A DNA stretch of 64,000 nucleotides from Alteromonas sp. RKMC-009. Its GTDB lineage: Bacteria > Pseudomonadota > Gammaproteobacteria > Enterobacterales > Alteromonadaceae. Below are positions 1 through 8,977 of this stretch, piece by piece. The DNA lies in the NCBI RefSeq assembly GCF_003584565.2, contig NZ_CP031010.1, positions 3,472,001 through 3,536,000 on the forward strand, read 5' to 3'. A model generated the notes under the pieces. That model saw only the letters and a list, made by a program, of their open reading frames with translations. It had not been told where the DNA came from and ran no database searches. The position numbers were made by a program, and so were the translations under genes. The first letter of the stretch is position 1; each line of letters opens with the position of its first letter.

Positions 1-1769
1 TAACGCTGAAACACGTGAGATACCGGAACCATTCGAATTTGCAGAACAGCACTTTGCAGCTCTTCGGTAAGACGGTTCACAATCGTGAAGTGTGACTTAA
101 TCTGTTTGCTGAGTTTTCTGCTGCCGCCTTCTTCTTCTGCCTGCCGGGCAAGATAAGGCAGAGAATTTTTCGCTACTGTCAGCTCGCCCACCAGGTCCAT
201 CAGGTAATCAATTTTCTCCTGATTAACTTTTAACGTACGTGGTACCTGACGCTCTGCCGCTTTTGCCGGAGCTGTACTCTGCGCCACCTCTTCCGCAGCA
301 GGCTCCGGAGCGACAGGAACGTTTTGTTCAGTTTCCTGAGCAGCAGTTGCCTCAGGCACTACAGCGTCAGCCTCTTCTTCGCCTGTGTCGGCCTGAGGTA
401 CTTCAACCTGTCCACCGGCAATGAGGGCCAGCAAGTCTTCAACAGACCGTTCAATCACATCAACACCCAGTACACGGCTGACAACCAGATTCACCGACGC
501 AAGCGATGCAGGATTGCCTTCGCCTGCCGCCAGACGTTCCAGTAAGGCTTGTTGCTGCTCAAGCATGGTAAGGGCACTTGGGGATAATCTGTCGCCATTT
601 CCGCAACCGGAGACATCTGTCGCTGAGCTTGATGTCTCAGCGTTATCTTCAACAGTGACAGACTCAGAGCCTGAAGCGTCACCGGATTCAGCCTGCGCCT
701 GATCTTCGAAAGGAGCAGCATCTCCGGCTGAAGTGGCAATATCACAAAAGCGTGACAGAGCCTCACCTGCAGCGAGTTTTTCAAGCCCTGCACTGATTTG
801 CCATTGTACAGAGTCCGGATTCAGCGAAGCACACAGGAAGCTGCATATACGGGCCACCTGCTCGTTGTCTGCCAGCGCTGCCGCTTCGGCGATACCATCA
901 GCATCATCACTTTGTAAAAAGCTGGTCAGCAGCGGCTCACTTAATGAGTAAAAGCTGGCCGCGGAAATAGCATCATGTTCATACTGGCCTTCGTAATACG
1001 CAAAGTGCTCAGCCAGAGAAGCAGAACTGGCCACACAGAGGATCGTAATGTCCAGGTGGCAGAGGAAAACGTCTTCAGGACCTTCTACATGGTTTTTACG
1101 GGACAGATTGTGAAAGATAAGCCCGGGGGTTGCCAGACTGACGTTAAACGGATCTTCACCACGAAAGAAACAGTCTGCATCCGGTGTATAGCGGATAACA
1201 TGAACCATTTCATCGCTTTCCAGTGCACTGAAAAATGCGCTGATACGGTGCTTCTCGTCCAGCTCATTCAGCCATGCAGCCGCTTTGTCAGGTAGAGGAG
1301 CAACAGTAGCCGGAGAATCAGATGCTCCGCTATCAACCGTATGACTCTCCCCTTGCTCATTGTCTGAGCTGGCCCCGCCGGATGCCGGTTCCATAAAGCT
1401 ACGTAATCTGGCGGCAAGCCCGGTGGACGCTTCTTCCCACTGAGATAATTGATGGGTTCCCGACTCAAGCTCATCAAAAAATGTGCTGATTTGATCGAAT
1501 GCTTCTAACAGCACATCACCAAGTTCATCGGTAAAAGACACTTCGCCGGCACGCATGCAATCCAGTAAATCTTCAGAGGCATGAGCAAGGCGGGTCAGCG
1601 GCTTGATATCGAACAGATCCGACGAACCTTTGATAGTGTGAATATCACGGAAAATCGTATCGACCGCTTTGGCGTCATAGCCACTGTTTTGCAGGGTCAG
1701 CAGCTCCTGGCTGGCAGATTCCAGATTTTCTCTGGATTCACCGATGAATGTATCTAACAGCTCACTCAT
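1..1769 (-). CDS. cheA: Chemotaxis histidine kinase CheA, C-terminal part outside window
   Basis: Central kinase of the chemosensory operon: it autophosphorylates on an HPt histidine and passes phosphate to CheY/CheB-type receivers. About 589 residues are in the window. Residues 1-110 form an HPt domain with the DIHTIKGSS motif (phospho-acceptor His44). Residues about 165-300 contain a P2-like region (VIRYTPDADCFFRG). Residues about 320-505 are an Ala/Glu/Pro-rich linker. From about residue 508 (RTLKVNQEKIDYLMDLVGE) the P3 dimerisation domain begins; the ATPase and CheW-like domains must lie before position 1. The start ATG at 1767-1769 lies 5 bp after the CheY-like gene. The frame stays open to the window edge. 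Whether a receiver is fused at the C-terminus cannot be seen. Confidence 0.93.
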   Translation of the reverse strand, partial: MSELLDTFIGESRENLESASQELLTLQNSGYDAKAVDTIFRDIHTIKGSSDLFDIKPLTRLAHASEDLLDCMRAGEVSFTDELGDVLLEAFDQISTFFDELESGTHQLSQWEEASTGLAARLRSFMEPASGGASSDNEQGESHTVDSGASDSPATVAPLPDKAAAWLNELDEKHRISAFFSALESDEMVHVIRYTPDADCFFRGEDPFNVSLATPGLIFHNLSRKNHVEGPEDVFLCHLDITILCVASSASLAEHFAYYEGQYEHDAISAASFYSLSEPLLTSFLQSDDADGIAEAAALADNEQVARICSFLCASLNPDSVQWQISAGLEKLAAGEALSRFCDIATSAGDAAPFEDQAQAESGDASGSESVTVEDNAETSSSATDVSGCGNGDRLSPSALTMLEQQQALLERLAAGEGNPASLASVNLVVSRVLGVDVIERSVEDLLALIAGGQVEVPQADTGEEEADAVVPEATAAQETEQNVPVAPEPAAEEVAQSTAPAKAAERQVPRTLKVNQEKIDYLMDLVGELTVAKNSLPYLARQAEEEGGSRKLSKQIKSHFTIVNRLTEELQSAVLQIRMVPVSHVFQR

Positions 1770-1774
1770 AATGA

Positions 1775-2140
1775 TTATTCTCCCAGCATCAGTGACACCA
1801 TGTCATTTAACGTGGTGCCGTCCACGGGTTTGGTCATATAGAAGTTTGCACCACAGTCGAATGCCCGGGTCGCGTCTGCAGCCTGAGATTCCGTGCTTAT
1901 CATAATAATAGGCACCTGATTCAATCCTGCATCCCGGCGAATTTCCTGACACAAACGGTAGCCATCCATTTTCGGCATATTGACATCAACCATGAACAGG
2001 TCGATTTGTTTACCCATTGCCTTTTCGAGAGCTTCTACGCCATTTTCTGCTTCTTCCACATGGCGTTGCGCGCTGGCAACAATCATCCGGTGGTAGGTAC
2101 GGACGGTATTAGCATCATCCACGATCATGATAGTTTTCAT
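1775..2140 (-). CDS. CheY-like single-domain response regulator
   Basis: A 121-residue stand-alone receiver domain. The acidic pocket is Asp8/Asp9, the phospho-acceptor is Asp52 (MVDVNMPKMDG), the switch Ser/Thr is at 82-83 and the conserved Lys is at 104 (TKP). There is no output domain, so it should act by protein-protein contact after phosphorylation by the CheA encoded next. It overlaps the end of cheR by 4 bp and is 5 bp from cheA, so it belongs to the same operon. Whether it targets the flagellar motor, type IV pili or another output cannot be told from the sequence. Confidence 0.93.
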   Translation of the reverse strand: MKTIMIVDDANTVRTYHRMIVASAQRHVEEAENGVEALEKAMGKQIDLFMVDVNMPKMDGYRLCQEIRRDAGLNQVPIIMISTESQAADATRAFDCGANFYMTKPVDGTTLNDMVSLMLGE

Positions 2141-3009
2141 CTGCTGGCTCCCTCGAACCCCGGCTTCTGGTAAACAATAACGTCACCGAATTTTTTAATT
2201 TTGAATAATGAGCAAATGCGGCTCATAGACTCACTGTGGCCTAAGAATATGTAGCCTCCGGGCTTGAGTGCGTCATATAACACCTGTGCAGCCTTACGAC
2301 GGGAATCGTCATCGAAATAAATTAGCAGGTTGCGACAATAAATCAGGTCGAATGAACGGAAACGACCGGGCACTTCAGCACCAAGAATATTTGCCAGACA
2401 TAAAGTCACAGACTCTTTAATGTCGGGACTCAAATGGAACTCATTGCCCTTCTGAGTGAAATAACGCTGCCGGACAGTCAGCGGAATGTTTTGTACAGAT
2501 CGCTTGGAATAAATGCCTCGTTTAGCATGTTCAAGGACACTGGTATCGATATCAGACGACACAATCTCCACATCCCGGTGATCCAGTCCTTTCCAGTACT
2601 CAAGCAGGTAAATTGCTATGGAATACGGCTCTTCACCTGTGCTTGAGGGTACTGACCAGATCCTTAAATCCTCACCCGCCGGGCGCATGCTGTCTAAATC
2701 ATCCATTAAATGACGGCACATGGTCTCAAACTGATATTCTTCGCGGAAGAAGTAGGTCTCGTTCACCGTCATGGCATTAACAAGGTTTTGAAGCTCTTCC
2801 CCGGACGCCTGAAAACGCATGAAGGTAAAATAACTTTTAAACAGATTGTGGCCGGTTTGCTTCATGCGCTCTTTCAACCGTTTATCAACGAAGTATCGTT
2901 TGGAATCTTCGAAGTAAATGCCGGTTTTCCGGTAGAACATTGAGCGGAACCGGTCGAAGTCAGCGTCAGAGATTTCCCCTGCCGGCGACGTTGTCCGGAT
3001 GCTGGTCAT
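2137..3009 (-). CDS. cheR: Chemoreceptor glutamate methyltransferase CheR
   Basis: SAM-dependent methyltransferase that adds methyl groups to receptor glutamates, opposing CheB. The start is placed at the ATG at 3007-3009 (290 residues, MTSIRTTSPAG) because it overlaps the stop of the HEAT gene as ATGA; an upstream in-frame start at 3042 would add 11 Cys/Arg-rich residues that do not look native. An N-terminal all-alpha domain (DFDRFRSMFYRKTGIYF) is followed by the SAM fold with IWSVPSSTGEEPYSIAI (CheR normally has CS-x-G-EE-YS-A) and FDLIYCRNLLIYFD near residue 230. It sits between the HEAT gene and the CheY-like gene in the operon. Confidence 0.93.
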   Translation of the reverse strand: MTSIRTTSPAGEISDADFDRFRSMFYRKTGIYFEDSKRYFVDKRLKERMKQTGHNLFKSYFTFMRFQASGEELQNLVNAMTVNETYFFREEYQFETMCRHLMDDLDSMRPAGEDLRIWSVPSSTGEEPYSIAIYLLEYWKGLDHRDVEIVSSDIDTSVLEHAKRGIYSKRSVQNIPLTVRQRYFTQKGNEFHLSPDIKESVTLCLANILGAEVPGRFRSFDLIYCRNLLIYFDDDSRRKAAQVLYDALKPGGYIFLGHSESMSRICSLFKIKKFGDVIVYQKPGFEGASR

Positions 3010-3635
3010 ACACCCTCTCCTGCAACAGAATCCCGAACACACTGAATCGCGAACTGGATGTAAGCTTCACCGGGAAAACGGGCAGATACTTTTTCGAGTA
3101 CCTCCAGCGTTCCGCTATCGCCAATTTCTGACAACTTATCTACAGCGGTGCCAACCACATTGATGTTGTTATCGTTCAACACTACGTTGTGCAACCACGT
3201 TGCAGCATCCGGATGACGGATAGCGCCGATAACGTCCACGGCAAAAATACGTACATCACTGTCTTCATCGCATAAAAGTTCGTTCACATGGGCTGCAAAC
3301 AGTACCGGCTGGCTTTGCAGCAACTCAATTGCCCCGTTACGTACCTGCGCATCTTCCGACTTCAGCTTTTCAAGCAGAGCACCGGCCACATCTTCGTCAC
3401 ACATGCCTTCGACAGCGCTGAATAACGCCTCCAGTACGGTGGGCTCGTGCTCAATGTCGATTTGCTCAAGCAAAGCAGTCCGGGCTGCCAGATTGTTCGT
3501 CAGATCTCTTGCCGCCCAGCGTCTGACATCGGCACAACTCGCCTGTAAATCGTCAATAAGGGACGCCAGGTCTCTGCTATTTTGTCTGCGGTCAGCCTGA
3601 CTGCCAGACTCTCCGCGGCTTTTTCTCAGTCCCAT
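3006..3635 (-). CDS. HEAT-repeat protein inside the chemotaxis operon
   Basis: A 209-residue soluble, acidic, helical protein made of HEAT-like units. Recognisable turns are DVRRWAARDL (about residue 36), AQVRNGAIELLQSQ (about 95) and SDVRIFAVDVIGAI (about 126), giving roughly four to five helical pairs after a basic, unstructured N-terminus. No enzyme motif is seen. It lies between cheB (9 bp gap) and cheR (ATGA overlap), so its production is tied to the methylation enzymes. The start has a good Shine-Dalgarno (AGGAG). HEAT proteins usually act as binding scaffolds; a role in positioning CheB/CheR is inference from position only. Confidence 0.8.
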   Translation of the reverse strand: MGLRKSRGESGSQADRRQNSRDLASLIDDLQASCADVRRWAARDLTNNLAARTALLEQIDIEHEPTVLEALFSAVEGMCDEDVAGALLEKLKSEDAQVRNGAIELLQSQPVLFAAHVNELLCDEDSDVRIFAVDVIGAIRHPDAATWLHNVVLNDNNINVVGTAVDKLSEIGDSGTLEVLEKVSARFPGEAYIQFAIQCVRDSVAGEGV

Positions 3636-3644
3636 GGCGTACTC

Positions 3645-4700
3645 CTATTGCTTACACAAATGATTAATACGTTGAGCGATGGCGTGACTGTCAAGCACAT
3701 GACTGGCGCACCCCGCCTGAATAAGTTCTTTCGGCATCCCAAATACGGTTGCAGTTGCTTCACTCTCCGCAATGGTCACCGCGCCTCTGCTGTAGGCCTT
3801 AGACATGGCAGCCACGCCATCGCACCCCATGCCGGTGAGCTGTACGCACAGCATATTTTTGGCATCGAAACACCCCAGCGCCGATTCCACCATACGATCC
3901 ACACTGGGATGCCAGAGGAAGTTGGGACTGGCGGGAATGGGTCTGACAAACACCGTGTTCTGGTTTTTTACAAAGGACAAATCCGCATCGCCTTTGGCAA
4001 TATAAATTTTGCCGGTTTCCAGCGACATGCGGCTGCTTACTTCGACAACCTCTAACGGGCATAAATCATTCAGACGTTTCGCCAGTGCGGCGGTAAACGC
4101 TTTTGGCATATGCTGCGCCACGACTACCGGGCAGGGAAAGCTGGCCGGTAGCTGAGACAAAATCTGCTCAAGTTTGCGCGGGCCACCGGTGGATACACCA
4201 ATCATCACCACCTGAACCTTGCCATTTTTTACCGGCGCTGCCGTTGCTTTTACCGCAGCCGTTTGCTGTTGCGTGTGCACGGGCTTTGACGGAGCTGCCG
4301 TTCGCCTGACGCTTGCGGTAAGGGCTTCAATTTTGGAAATCAGCTCATCTTCAATATCGCTGATATCCGCACTGACCGTGCCGCCGGGCTTCAAGACAAA
4401 GTCACCCGCTCCCAGTGCCAGCGCTTCCAGTGTCACCAGCGCACCTTTCTGCGTCAGCGATGACAGCATCAGCACAGGGCACTGGTGAAACTTCCTTAGC
4501 AGGCTAAGACAAGTCAGACCGTCCATCACCGGCATGTTGATATCTAAAGTAATCACATCAGGTTTAAAAGCCGCTGATTTCGTCAGTGCTTCCTCGCCAT
4601 CGCGGGCTGAGTCAACCTGATAGCCCCGTGCAGTGAAAACCTGTGTGAACAGTTTCCGCATCAAGGCAGAGTCATCTACCACTAATACTTTGACTGCCAT
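3645..4700 (-). CDS. cheB: Chemotaxis methylesterase/glutamine deamidase CheB
   Basis: Phosphorylation-activated methylesterase that removes receptor methyl groups. The 351 residues comprise a receiver domain (Asp9/Asp10, phospho-acceptor Asp53 in TLDINMPVMDG, Lys104), a Ala/Thr/Gln-rich linker at about 130-160 and a C-terminal catalytic domain. The catalytic triad is visible: Ser170 in GVSTGGP, His197 in AQHMPKAF and Asp294 in TGMGCDG. Length matches the family. It is 7 bp downstream of the triple-CheW gene and 9 bp upstream of the HEAT gene, so it is part of one transcription unit. Confidence 0.96.
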   Translation of the reverse strand: MAVKVLVVDDSALMRKLFTQVFTARGYQVDSARDGEEALTKSAAFKPDVITLDINMPVMDGLTCLSLLRKFHQCPVLMLSSLTQKGALVTLEALALGAGDFVLKPGGTVSADISDIEDELISKIEALTASVRRTAAPSKPVHTQQQTAAVKATAAPVKNGKVQVVMIGVSTGGPRKLEQILSQLPASFPCPVVVAQHMPKAFTAALAKRLNDLCPLEVVEVSSRMSLETGKIYIAKGDADLSFVKNQNTVFVRPIPASPNFLWHPSVDRMVESALGCFDAKNMLCVQLTGMGCDGVAAMSKAYSRGAVTIAESEATATVFGMPKELIQAGCASHVLDSHAIAQRINHLCKQ

Positions 4701-4707
4701 CTTCCCG

Positions 4708-6237
4708 TTAACCCCCGTTTACTTTTGCAATATCGTTGTCGTTCAGCAGGACCGACGGCTCGATGAGCTGAATGATGCGTTGCTCTTTATTGAGCTTGAT
4801 AAGCTTGTTTAACAACTCGGTTTGCTCATCAGACAGTGAAGGCGCATCTTCGATAGAATCGGTAATAACGGTTTTAACTTCTGCCACACCATCCACAATA
4901 AAGCCGGTTTTTTGCTTATTACGGGTAAGCACCACAATGCGCTGCCGGTCAGTGGCCTCAGCTTTGGGTAATCCCAATCGCGTGCGTAAATCAATCACAG
5001 GCAGTACTGTGCCACGCAGATTGACAATGCCTTGCAGATAGTCCGGTGTATTGGGCACACTTTCCAACTTGTCGGGAATGCGTGTTATTTCCTGGGTATC
5101 TTCGATGCTGACCCCGTACTCTTGTCCTGCAATGGAGAAGATCACGTATTGGGCATAGTCTTCTTCGGTCAACACCCCTTCGTCCTGATTAGCCATATCA
5201 GAAACCTCATCTTGTAAATCAACCTGGCTCAGCGCCTGGCTTAGCGAGCGTTGGAAAACACTTTGCAAGTTAACGATAGAAATGAGTCGCTTAGTGCCTT
5301 CTACCCGATACACTGCTTCAAGCGCACCATCGGTATATCCGTCGTTACACATAGACGGAACAGGCTCCAACGCCGACGGCGATATACTCACCACATTGCT
5401 GACTTTTGCTACCACAAAGCCCACAGCGGACTGACTGCTGTCGCTGCAGTTAACAATGATGATGCGGGTAGCATCGTTCATTTCGCAGGGCTGCATGCCA
5501 AGGTTCATGGCCAGATCGACGATGGGAATAATCCGTCCCCGCAGATTTACCAGCCCCAGTACCGAAGGATTACTGTCGGGTAAGGCAGATATGTCGTCGG
5601 GAACACGCACAATCTCACCCACATCATGGAGATAAAAAGCAAATTCTTGTCCGGCTATGGAAAAACAAACCAGTTGTTGCAAATCATCTTCGGCTTCGCT
5701 GTTAATGTCTTGCGAACCGGTACGGTTTTGCTGCAGTTGCAGGCCGGAACCATCTTTTTTATGGCTGACGGTTAACTGTGACTGCACCAGGTTTTCAACA
5801 TTAAGGATCTGCTCCAGCGGTTCGTTCTTTTGCTTAATCAACCCTTGCAGGTAGTCATAAGAAATTGACGAGTCGCCTTGTTTGTCATTAACCACGGTGT
5901 CTTTCGGTACACTGTAAACACGGTTTACTTTGTCGACCAGAAAGCCCGTCATACCAAGTGTTGACTCCACAACGACAACACGGGATGTTTCAGTTTGTTC
6001 CGCTGAACACGACAACAAAATAGCCCGTAAATCGTAAACCGGCAGTACGTTACCCCGCAGGTTTGCCAGTCCCATCATCTGGTGGGGCCCCAGCGGAACC
6101 CCAACCATCACGGGAACACGAATAATTTCGCCAACAGACTGCATCGGAAATGCAAATTTCTCTTTTCCAATCTGAAAAGAAACAAACTGCAGCTCAGTGT
6201 CTGTTGCGGTAATTTCCTGAGTTTCCATTTCTTGCAT
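4708..6237 (-). CDS. Triple-domain CheW-type coupling protein
   Basis: A 509-residue protein made of three successive CheW-like domains, each with the family pattern of strand, VGEIxRxP loop and GLxNLRGxxxPxxDL. They begin near residues 16 (FVSFQIGKEKFAFPMQSV), 188 (LVCFSIAGQEFAFYLHDV) and 360 (YVIFSIAGQEYGVSIEDT). Acidic/polar linkers separate them. A single CheW (about 160 residues) links receptors to CheA; three in one chain would give a multivalent scaffold. No kinase or receiver part is present. It lies between the MCP gene (36 bp gap) and cheB (7 bp gap). The start follows GAGGTGAG; an alternative ATG three codons in is possible. Confidence 0.93.
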   Translation of the reverse strand: MQEMETQEITATDTELQFVSFQIGKEKFAFPMQSVGEIIRVPVMVGVPLGPHQMMGLANLRGNVLPVYDLRAILLSCSAEQTETSRVVVVESTLGMTGFLVDKVNRVYSVPKDTVVNDKQGDSSISYDYLQGLIKQKNEPLEQILNVENLVQSQLTVSHKKDGSGLQLQQNRTGSQDINSEAEDDLQQLVCFSIAGQEFAFYLHDVGEIVRVPDDISALPDSNPSVLGLVNLRGRIIPIVDLAMNLGMQPCEMNDATRIIIVNCSDSSQSAVGFVVAKVSNVVSISPSALEPVPSMCNDGYTDGALEAVYRVEGTKRLISIVNLQSVFQRSLSQALSQVDLQDEVSDMANQDEGVLTEEDYAQYVIFSIAGQEYGVSIEDTQEITRIPDKLESVPNTPDYLQGIVNLRGTVLPVIDLRTRLGLPKAEATDRQRIVVLTRNKQKTGFIVDGVAEVKTVITDSIEDAPSLSDEQTELLNKLIKLNKEQRIIQLIEPSVLLNDNDIAKVNGG

Positions 6238-6273
6238 GGTCTCACCTCACCTTTAACTCTGAATCAACCGGCC

Positions 6274-8184
6274 TTAGCTGTTTTGCATTTCATCAGCGAC
6301 AGAGGAGATTTCCTCGATAGAGCGGGCCAGGATTTCAACGCCTTTGGTCTGCTGCTCTGCGGCAGACAATGCCTGCTGACAGTTACTGCTGGCCTGTTCA
6401 TTCGCTGCGGCAATTTGCTCCAGGCCTTTTTGAGCCTGCGCTACAGCAGCAGCAATTTCTTCACCGGCTTGCTGCATTTCTTTGTTGTAAGAAAGTACTT
6501 CAGCCATATCTTTGGCAATACCGGCGATGTCCTCAGTGGTTTGCTTCGCTTTTTGCACCTCACGGTAAGCGCTCTCTGCCACGTTGGTCAGGTCAGTTTT
6601 CACGTTTTGTGTCTGATCCTGAATGGCTTTGATGAGATCTTTAATTTGTTCAACATTCTCAGCGGCCTCATCGGCAAGGCTTTGAATATCGGCAGATACC
6701 ACAGCAAAACCTTTACCGTATTCACCCGCCCGGGCCGCTTCCACAGCACCGTTAACGGCAAGCATGCTGGTTTTCACCGACACGGTGGTGATGGTGTCGA
6801 TAACTTTGTCGATAGTGCGGGTCATTGATTCCATATCAGTAATGGCTGATACGTTCAGTTTGCTGGTTTCCAGTGCGGTATTGATGCCTTCCACCATTTC
6901 TTCGATAAGTGCACGGTTCTCTTTCAGCAGTTCTGTTATCGCCTCGCCACGGGTAAGCGCGTTTTCAGACTGAGCAGAGGCTTCCGCTACACCATCCCGG
7001 AGGGTATCGATATTACTCACCGCCTGGTCAACTGCCGACGCTGCCTGTTGCGCACCGTTGTTAATCTGATTCAGTGCCGTGGATATTTCTGTGGTTGACC
7101 GGCTGATTTCCTCCATGCTTGCAGATAACTCTTCTGCCGAGGACGCCACTTCTTCCGCGCTTTTATTGATGTCGGTGCTGTTTTTCAGCTCTTCAGTGAT
7201 AATTTCCAGAGACTGGGCAGCCTGCTCAGCTTGTGACAACGCGCTGCTTTGTTCAGATACGTTACTGGACACTTCCTGAGCAGCAGATGACTGCTCGTCG
7301 GCAGCACAGGAAATGGCTTCAGACCCTGCCTGGATTTCTTTAGCGGCATTGTCCATTTCACGGATTTTGGTTTGCAGCGTTTCAGAGCCGGTAGCAATTA
7401 TCTGCATATCTTCCTTAATTTTGGCCAGCTGACTGGTTACCGCTTCGCCTTTTGTCACTTCTTCGAGCGCCGCTTCCGATGATTGTTTCACTGCATCAGA
7501 AACTTGATTTGACTGCTGCTGAATTTGCTCGATTTGCATGGCGATATCGGCAGCGCTCTTATCCGATACTTCAGCCAAAGCCCGTACGGTATCGGCCACT
7601 ACCGCAAAGCCTTTACCGTGCTTACCGGCGCGTCCGGCTTCGATTGCAGCATTTAATGCAAGTAAGTTGGTCTGGTCGGCAATGCGGGTAACTTGTTTAA
7701 CGGCTTCACCAATATTGGATGCTTGCTGCTCCAGCTCGCTCATCATGACTACAGAGCGTGACTGGTGTTCAGAAGCTGTTTTTACGCTGTCCATCATATT
7801 GCCGAGGTTGCCCATAACACGGTCAACGAAGGTTTGAAGCAGATTGGTTTTATCCAGGGTCTGTCCGGATAGCGTAAGCTGTGATACCAGTGAAGAAGAA
7901 ATCTGGGTAATTGCCGCCAGACTCTCCTGACTTGCACTGCTGGACTCTTCTGCACCAGCGGCAATTTCGTTGATAGCAGTGCCTAACTGGTCGGTCGCGC
8001 TGGCAGACTGACTGATGCCACTGGCCAGTTCAGCCGTCGCCGTCGCTACCCGTTCGGCAGCTTGTTGTTGTCTGGCGAGGGTGCGGGCTTTTCTTCGCTG
8101 CTCTTCTGCCTCTCTGCGTAGTTTCGCGTCAACTCTTACGGCCGGTGTGGCCGGGCTGGCCTCAGTGCTTTTTTTCAGTGCCAT
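6274..8184 (-). CDS. Soluble methyl-accepting chemotaxis protein with two signalling tips
   Basis: A 636-residue, almost entirely coiled-coil protein with no signal peptide, no membrane segment and no recognisable ligand domain. It carries two copies of the MCP hairpin tip: [19 protein letters not shown] near residue 170 and [19 protein letters not shown] near residue 475. Each is followed by a GFAVV(A/S) strand-like segment and a helical return arm. A normal MCP has one tip. The N-terminus is basic and helical. It is the first gene of the chemosensory operon, 36 bp before the triple-CheW gene. The start ATG is preceded by GAGG. Input signal is unknown; it probably forms a cytoplasmic array. 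Confidence 0.92.
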   Translation of the reverse strand: MALKKSTEASPATPAVRVDAKLRREAEEQRRKARTLARQQQAAERVATATAELASGISQSASATDQLGTAINEIAAGAEESSSASQESLAAITQISSSLVSQLTLSGQTLDKTNLLQTFVDRVMGNLGNMMDSVKTASEHQSRSVVMMSELEQQASNIGEAVKQVTRIADQTNLLALNAAIEAGRAGKHGKGFAVVADTVRALAEVSDKSAADIAMQIEQIQQQSNQVSDAVKQSSEAALEEVTKGEAVTSQLAKIKEDMQIIATGSETLQTKIREMDNAAKEIQAGSEAISCAADEQSSAAQEVSSNVSEQSSALSQAEQAAQSLEIITEELKNSTDINKSAEEVASSAEELSASMEEISRSTTEISTALNQINNGAQQAASAVDQAVSNIDTLRDGVAEASAQSENALTRGEAITELLKENRALIEEMVEGINTALETSKLNVSAITDMESMTRTIDKVIDTITTVSVKTSMLAVNGAVEAARAGEYGKGFAVVSADIQSLADEAAENVEQIKDLIKAIQDQTQNVKTDLTNVAESAYREVQKAKQTTEDIAGIAKDMAEVLSYNKEMQQAGEEIAAAVAQAQKGLEQIAAANEQASSNCQQALSAAEQQTKGVEILARSIEEISSVADEMQNS

Positions 8185-8536
8185 GGAAAACCTCGGAATT
8201 TACTATGAATGAACGATTGCTTAACAGCGCGTTTAGTAAAGGTTTAGAGCAGGCAGAAAAAATTTAGGTATAAAACAGGATACCTTGGTATGGGAGGGAA
8301 TCTGGTTGTGGGGGGATCTCCCCATAAGTGCATCTTTGTCGCCTTATACACAAATGTCACAACAAGTACATTTAGGTATAAGATCTCAATGACTTAGCGG
8401 GCACCTGAGAAGACCGTACGCAGCGGAATATCTGTCAATCTAGCCTTTTGGCGTAGTCAGATTATAATACCGGACTTTTTTTGTATTTATTTCAAACATT
8501 AAATGGCTGTAATGAAATAACAGGTTATAAATGCGA
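8185..8536. other. Non-coding leader region upstream of the chemosensory operon
   Basis: About 350 bases between the MCP start and the mutT terminator. No gene was recognised. It must hold the operon promoter, but no convincing sigma70 pair or flagellar sigma28 promoter was found. Two visible oddities are a direct repeat ATTTAGGTATA (8262-8272 and 8370-8380, 108 bp apart) and a short inverted repeat GGGGATCTCCCC near 8313-8324. Confidence 0.5.
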
Positions 8537-8566
8537 GAAACCCCGGCTTTTCATGGCCGGGGTTTC
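8537..8566 (-). terminator. Terminator hairpin after mutT
   Basis: A perfect 11-bp inverted repeat (GAAACCCCGGC / GCCGGGGTTTC) with an 8-base loop, 28 bp beyond the mutT stop. The T-run on the minus strand is weak (TCTCGCATTT). It should end the secA-mutT transcript. Confidence 0.75.
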
Positions 8567-8593
8567 TGATTTGAAAGCAGACGCTGACTAAGT

Positions 8594-8977
8594 TCAGCCC
8601 TGAAGCTTTTCTATGATCGCTACATTCGCCGCGGGAAAATCTTCGGGCTCCAGTGCAGAAAGCTTAAGCCACTTGCCCTGTTGTCCTTCCAGACCGGCAG
8701 GTTCACCGGCAAAGTCTGTTACCGAATGAACATCAAGCAGTACCCGCTTATCTCCGTAATCGTGACCGATAACAGTCAGTGGCTGACTGGTCTGTATATC
8801 AATGCCAATCTCTTCTTTAAGCTCACGTGCCAGTGCCTGAGTTACCGTTTCGCCGGCATCCACTTTACCACCGGGAAACTCCCACTTTCCGCCCTGATGT
8901 TTGTCGTCGGGCCGCTTACAGATATAAACAAGCCCATCACGAAGTACTACACCTACGGCTACATGCACTTCTTTCAT
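8594..8977 (-). CDS. mutT: 8-oxo-dGTP diphosphatase MutT
   Basis: Nudix hydrolase that removes oxidised dGTP from the nucleotide pool and so prevents A:T to C:G mutations. The 127 residues match E. coli MutT in size. The Nudix box GGKVDAGETVTQALARELKE plus EIG lies at about residues 36-58 with the metal-binding REL-x-EE-x-G core intact, preceded by the KWEFPGG entry strand. The start ATG shares its A with the secA stop (TAATG), so translation is probably coupled. The secA-mutT order is the classical gammaproteobacterial one. Confidence 0.94.
   Translation of the reverse strand: MKEVHVAVGVVLRDGLVYICKRPDDKHQGGKWEFPGGKVDAGETVTQALARELKEEIGIDIQTSQPLTVIGHDYGDKRVLLDVHSVTDFAGEPAGLEGQQGKWLKLSALEPEDFPAANVAIIEKLQG

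Noticed and set aside
6082..6828. 248-codon plus-strand open frame across the triple-CheW/MCP junction
   Set aside because: It spans the ends of two certain genes on the other strand and has no protein-like motif.
8185..8536. Sigma28 (flagellar) promoter for the chemosensory operon
   Set aside because: No TAAA-N15-GCCGATAA-like match was found, so a flagellar link is not supported.
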